DNA from: Elysia crispata
Taxonomy: Eukaryota > Mollusca > Gastropoda > Plakobranchidae
Direction of reading: 5' to 3'
Assembly (NCBI GenBank): GCA_033675545.1
Contig: JAWDGP010002685.1
Coordinates: 1 to 64,000, forward strand
Length of the DNA stretch: 64,000 nt
The notes below the pieces were generated by a model. That model was not told the DNA's origin, did not search any database, and saw nothing but the letters and a program-made list of their open reading frames with translations. Position 1 is the first letter of the stretch; the number at the start of each line of letters is the position of its first letter. Of the stretch, positions 62,226-64,000 are shown piece by piece. Both the position numbers and the translations under genes were made by a program.

Positions 62226-63684
62226 CCCTCACCTCCCCTCCCCACTATAAAATATTCATTATCTGTAAGTCCTACACACCGACTAGACAATGTCCTTTAT
62301 AGTGTGTTTGCTCGCCTTTATCCTCCATAATTATCTCTGTTTTTCTTCCTCTATTCCCATTCTCCTGCTGTATTCCGATAAATTTTCCCTGCCTGCGAGA
62401 AGCCGCACAGAGAGAAAGTCAGCTTAGCCTCAGGCAAGGAATTTTAAACTAGAGCAAACATTCCATATGCTAAAATCGTAGATCTTCAATTCTCTTCATA
62501 GCCGGATGACACGGCACGAGAATTTCAGTCCACTGGGATTATCTGACAGGATTTCCACTTCAAACCTTAATGTTCTAGTCATGCATGGTGGTAGCATCTT
62601 ACATGAGATGGCGGCCCAGTGTGTCAGCATGGTGTTAGCCCATTTGGTGATGCCCACAGCACACTATGAGGGAATTGTACTGCATTTACAAGACTGCAAC
62701 ACCTTCAGATTGTTGGCATGGTGTTAGGACAGTTGGTGATACTCAGTCATAGCACCGCTTTGTGAATATGGTGTTAGCACAGTGGATGGATGGTCCGTTA
62801 TCTCTCCATATTGACAGGCTACTGCGTTTTCCACACAGTCAGGTGCTATTTTTGTGTCCAAAACTGCTAATCTACTAACTTCTGGCGAAGCGCTGGGAAC
62901 TTTCCTCCTATGTGGACAAAGTTTCCCCCTCCCCAATCTTCCAAGCCGTCTGTATCTGGTCCAATCGACTTGTGGCTGGCTTATTTGGGTAAAATCTTAA
63001 CCCCGGTCGGCAAGTGAATGACAGTTCCTCATTTCAATAGCAGAGTACCCTGCGGTCTGTTGAGGATGCTTCACCCTCCCAATCCATCCAACATTTCCAT
63101 GTTCACTGTATCTTTTGCGGGAAATCTCATCAGATGCTCAAATTTTCCATATTCCCTCTTATGGTGCGTGTGAGAACACGTGTGGTCCCACCGTTCCTGT
63201 GAAGGGCAAGCTGTATTATCCTCTGTGACATGGAGCAAACTTAAGCTTACAGGGATGAAGAGTGCTGCTTCAGTTTCTCAGTCTACAAACCGAAGGCACG
63301 GCAGTTGTTCAAACCACGTAAACTGACCAATGACCGGTTCATGGTTGCAGTCTCTTGGTTTTGAAGCTTGTGTCAAGATAACTCAACCATTGGCCTGGAC
63401 CTAGGTATCACTTTCGTGGTCACTAACTGACCGAGGGCTCGTCTTTTGGTCTGGAGTGGCTGTGTGAGTGTGTGGGTGTGTGTTCTCCTAGAGACAGACT
63501 GACTGAGCCAAGAGGATAGTGATAATGTATTTTTATGAAGATCGCAACATTTTTTTTTAAACGTTAGGGTCAAAAGACCCTTCCTCAGCGTTTTCAAAGA
63601 AATACAAATACACAGAAGCAAAGCTTTGAGGTATTTGACTGCAGTTAGGTCTGTATAAGTGAAGATCGCAATGCTTTGAGTTGG
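62226..63684. other. No supported gene
   Basis: Mixed composition. A short phrase catggtgttagc recurs at 62629, 62718 and 62768, suggesting an old ~50-90 bp repeat. No coding exon is recognised. Confidence 0.35.
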
Positions 63685-64000
63685 AACCATGAGACTAATA
63701 TAATAATAGCTCTAAGGTTACCACAGACAACTCTAACTCGACAATAAGACTAAACTATTAGACTAATATAATAATAGCTCTAAGGTTACCAATGACAGCT
63801 CTAACTCGACAATAAGACTAAACTATGAGACTAATATAATAATAGCTCTAAGGTTACCACAGACAACTCTAACTCGACAATAAGACTAAACTATGAGACT
63901 AATATAATAATAGCTCTAAGGTTACCACAGACAACTCTAACTCGACAATAAGACTAAACTATTAGACTAATATAATAATAGCTCTAAGGTTACCAATGAC
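63685..64000. repeat. 68-bp minisatellite running off the right edge
   Basis: About 4.5 units of gactaatataataatagctc, taaggttaccacagacaact, ctaactcgacaataagacta. Two subtypes (cacagacaa and caatgacag) alternate. Confidence 0.95.

Noticed and set aside
61764..62330. 188-codon Ser/Leu/Pro ORF
   Set aside because: It runs through interrupted CT microsatellites and reflects their composition.

Overview
The window looks like accessory, repeat-rich sequence from an animal nuclear genome, most likely a mollusc and possibly a heterobranch gastropod. The signs are AT-rich DNA, genes split by introns with GT..AG borders, more than twenty GA/CT/TA/TTC/CTA microsatellites, many minisatellites, fragments of several transposon classes, and recurring ctagatct runs. 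The lineage is inferred from overall style and not from a diagnostic gene.

Region by region. (1) 1-7 kb: the last exon of a PAN/apple-like protein, two minisatellites, a convincing two-exon 5' gene start (3776-4959) that I do not recognise, and two exons coding TM5-TM7 of a GABA-B-receptor-like class C GPCR without the rest of the receptor. (2) 7.1-9.3 kb: a LINE reverse-transcriptase relic and a decayed multi-copy ORF, both on the minus strand. (3) 9.3-25.5 kb: the most striking object, a ~16 kb inverted repeat. Two diverged arms (9314-12416 and 20995-25546) face each other across an ~8.4 kb array of ~54-bp tandem units built around a ccaatatggccgcc motif. The arms carry matching microsatellite ends, matching LINE 3' ends and a small CxxC zinc-ribbon-like ORF pointing outward from the array. 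The left arm alone holds a ~0.48 kb segment with a textbook type I hammerhead ribozyme (11087-11138). The right arm alone holds a TA-flanked mariner remnant whose interior is inverted. (4) 26.5-30.1 kb: decayed transposase-like exons (MULE/ZSWIM-like) and a frameshifted THAP zinc finger, all on the minus strand, plus an inverted-repeat pair and a duplicated block. (5) 30-41 kb: mostly non-coding, with microsatellites, a 77-bp minisatellite and a long CTA/CTG tract. (6) 41.05-45.41 kb: the only complete recognisable gene, a six-exon plus-strand RXYLT1 (TMEM5) orthologue, a Golgi ribitol xylosyltransferase of alpha-dystroglycan glycosylation, with a possible long 3' UTR. (7) 45.4-64 kb: largely gene-free, with a 350-bp TTC tract, minisatellites of 35, ~55, 68 and 112 bp and a tRNA-like SINE head.

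There is no operon-like cooperation here. RXYLT1 is the one gene with a clear cellular role. Most other coding traces are fragments or transposon debris. The candidate undescribed system is the foldback structure at 9.3-25.5 kb with its satellite core and the hammerhead segment inserted in one arm.
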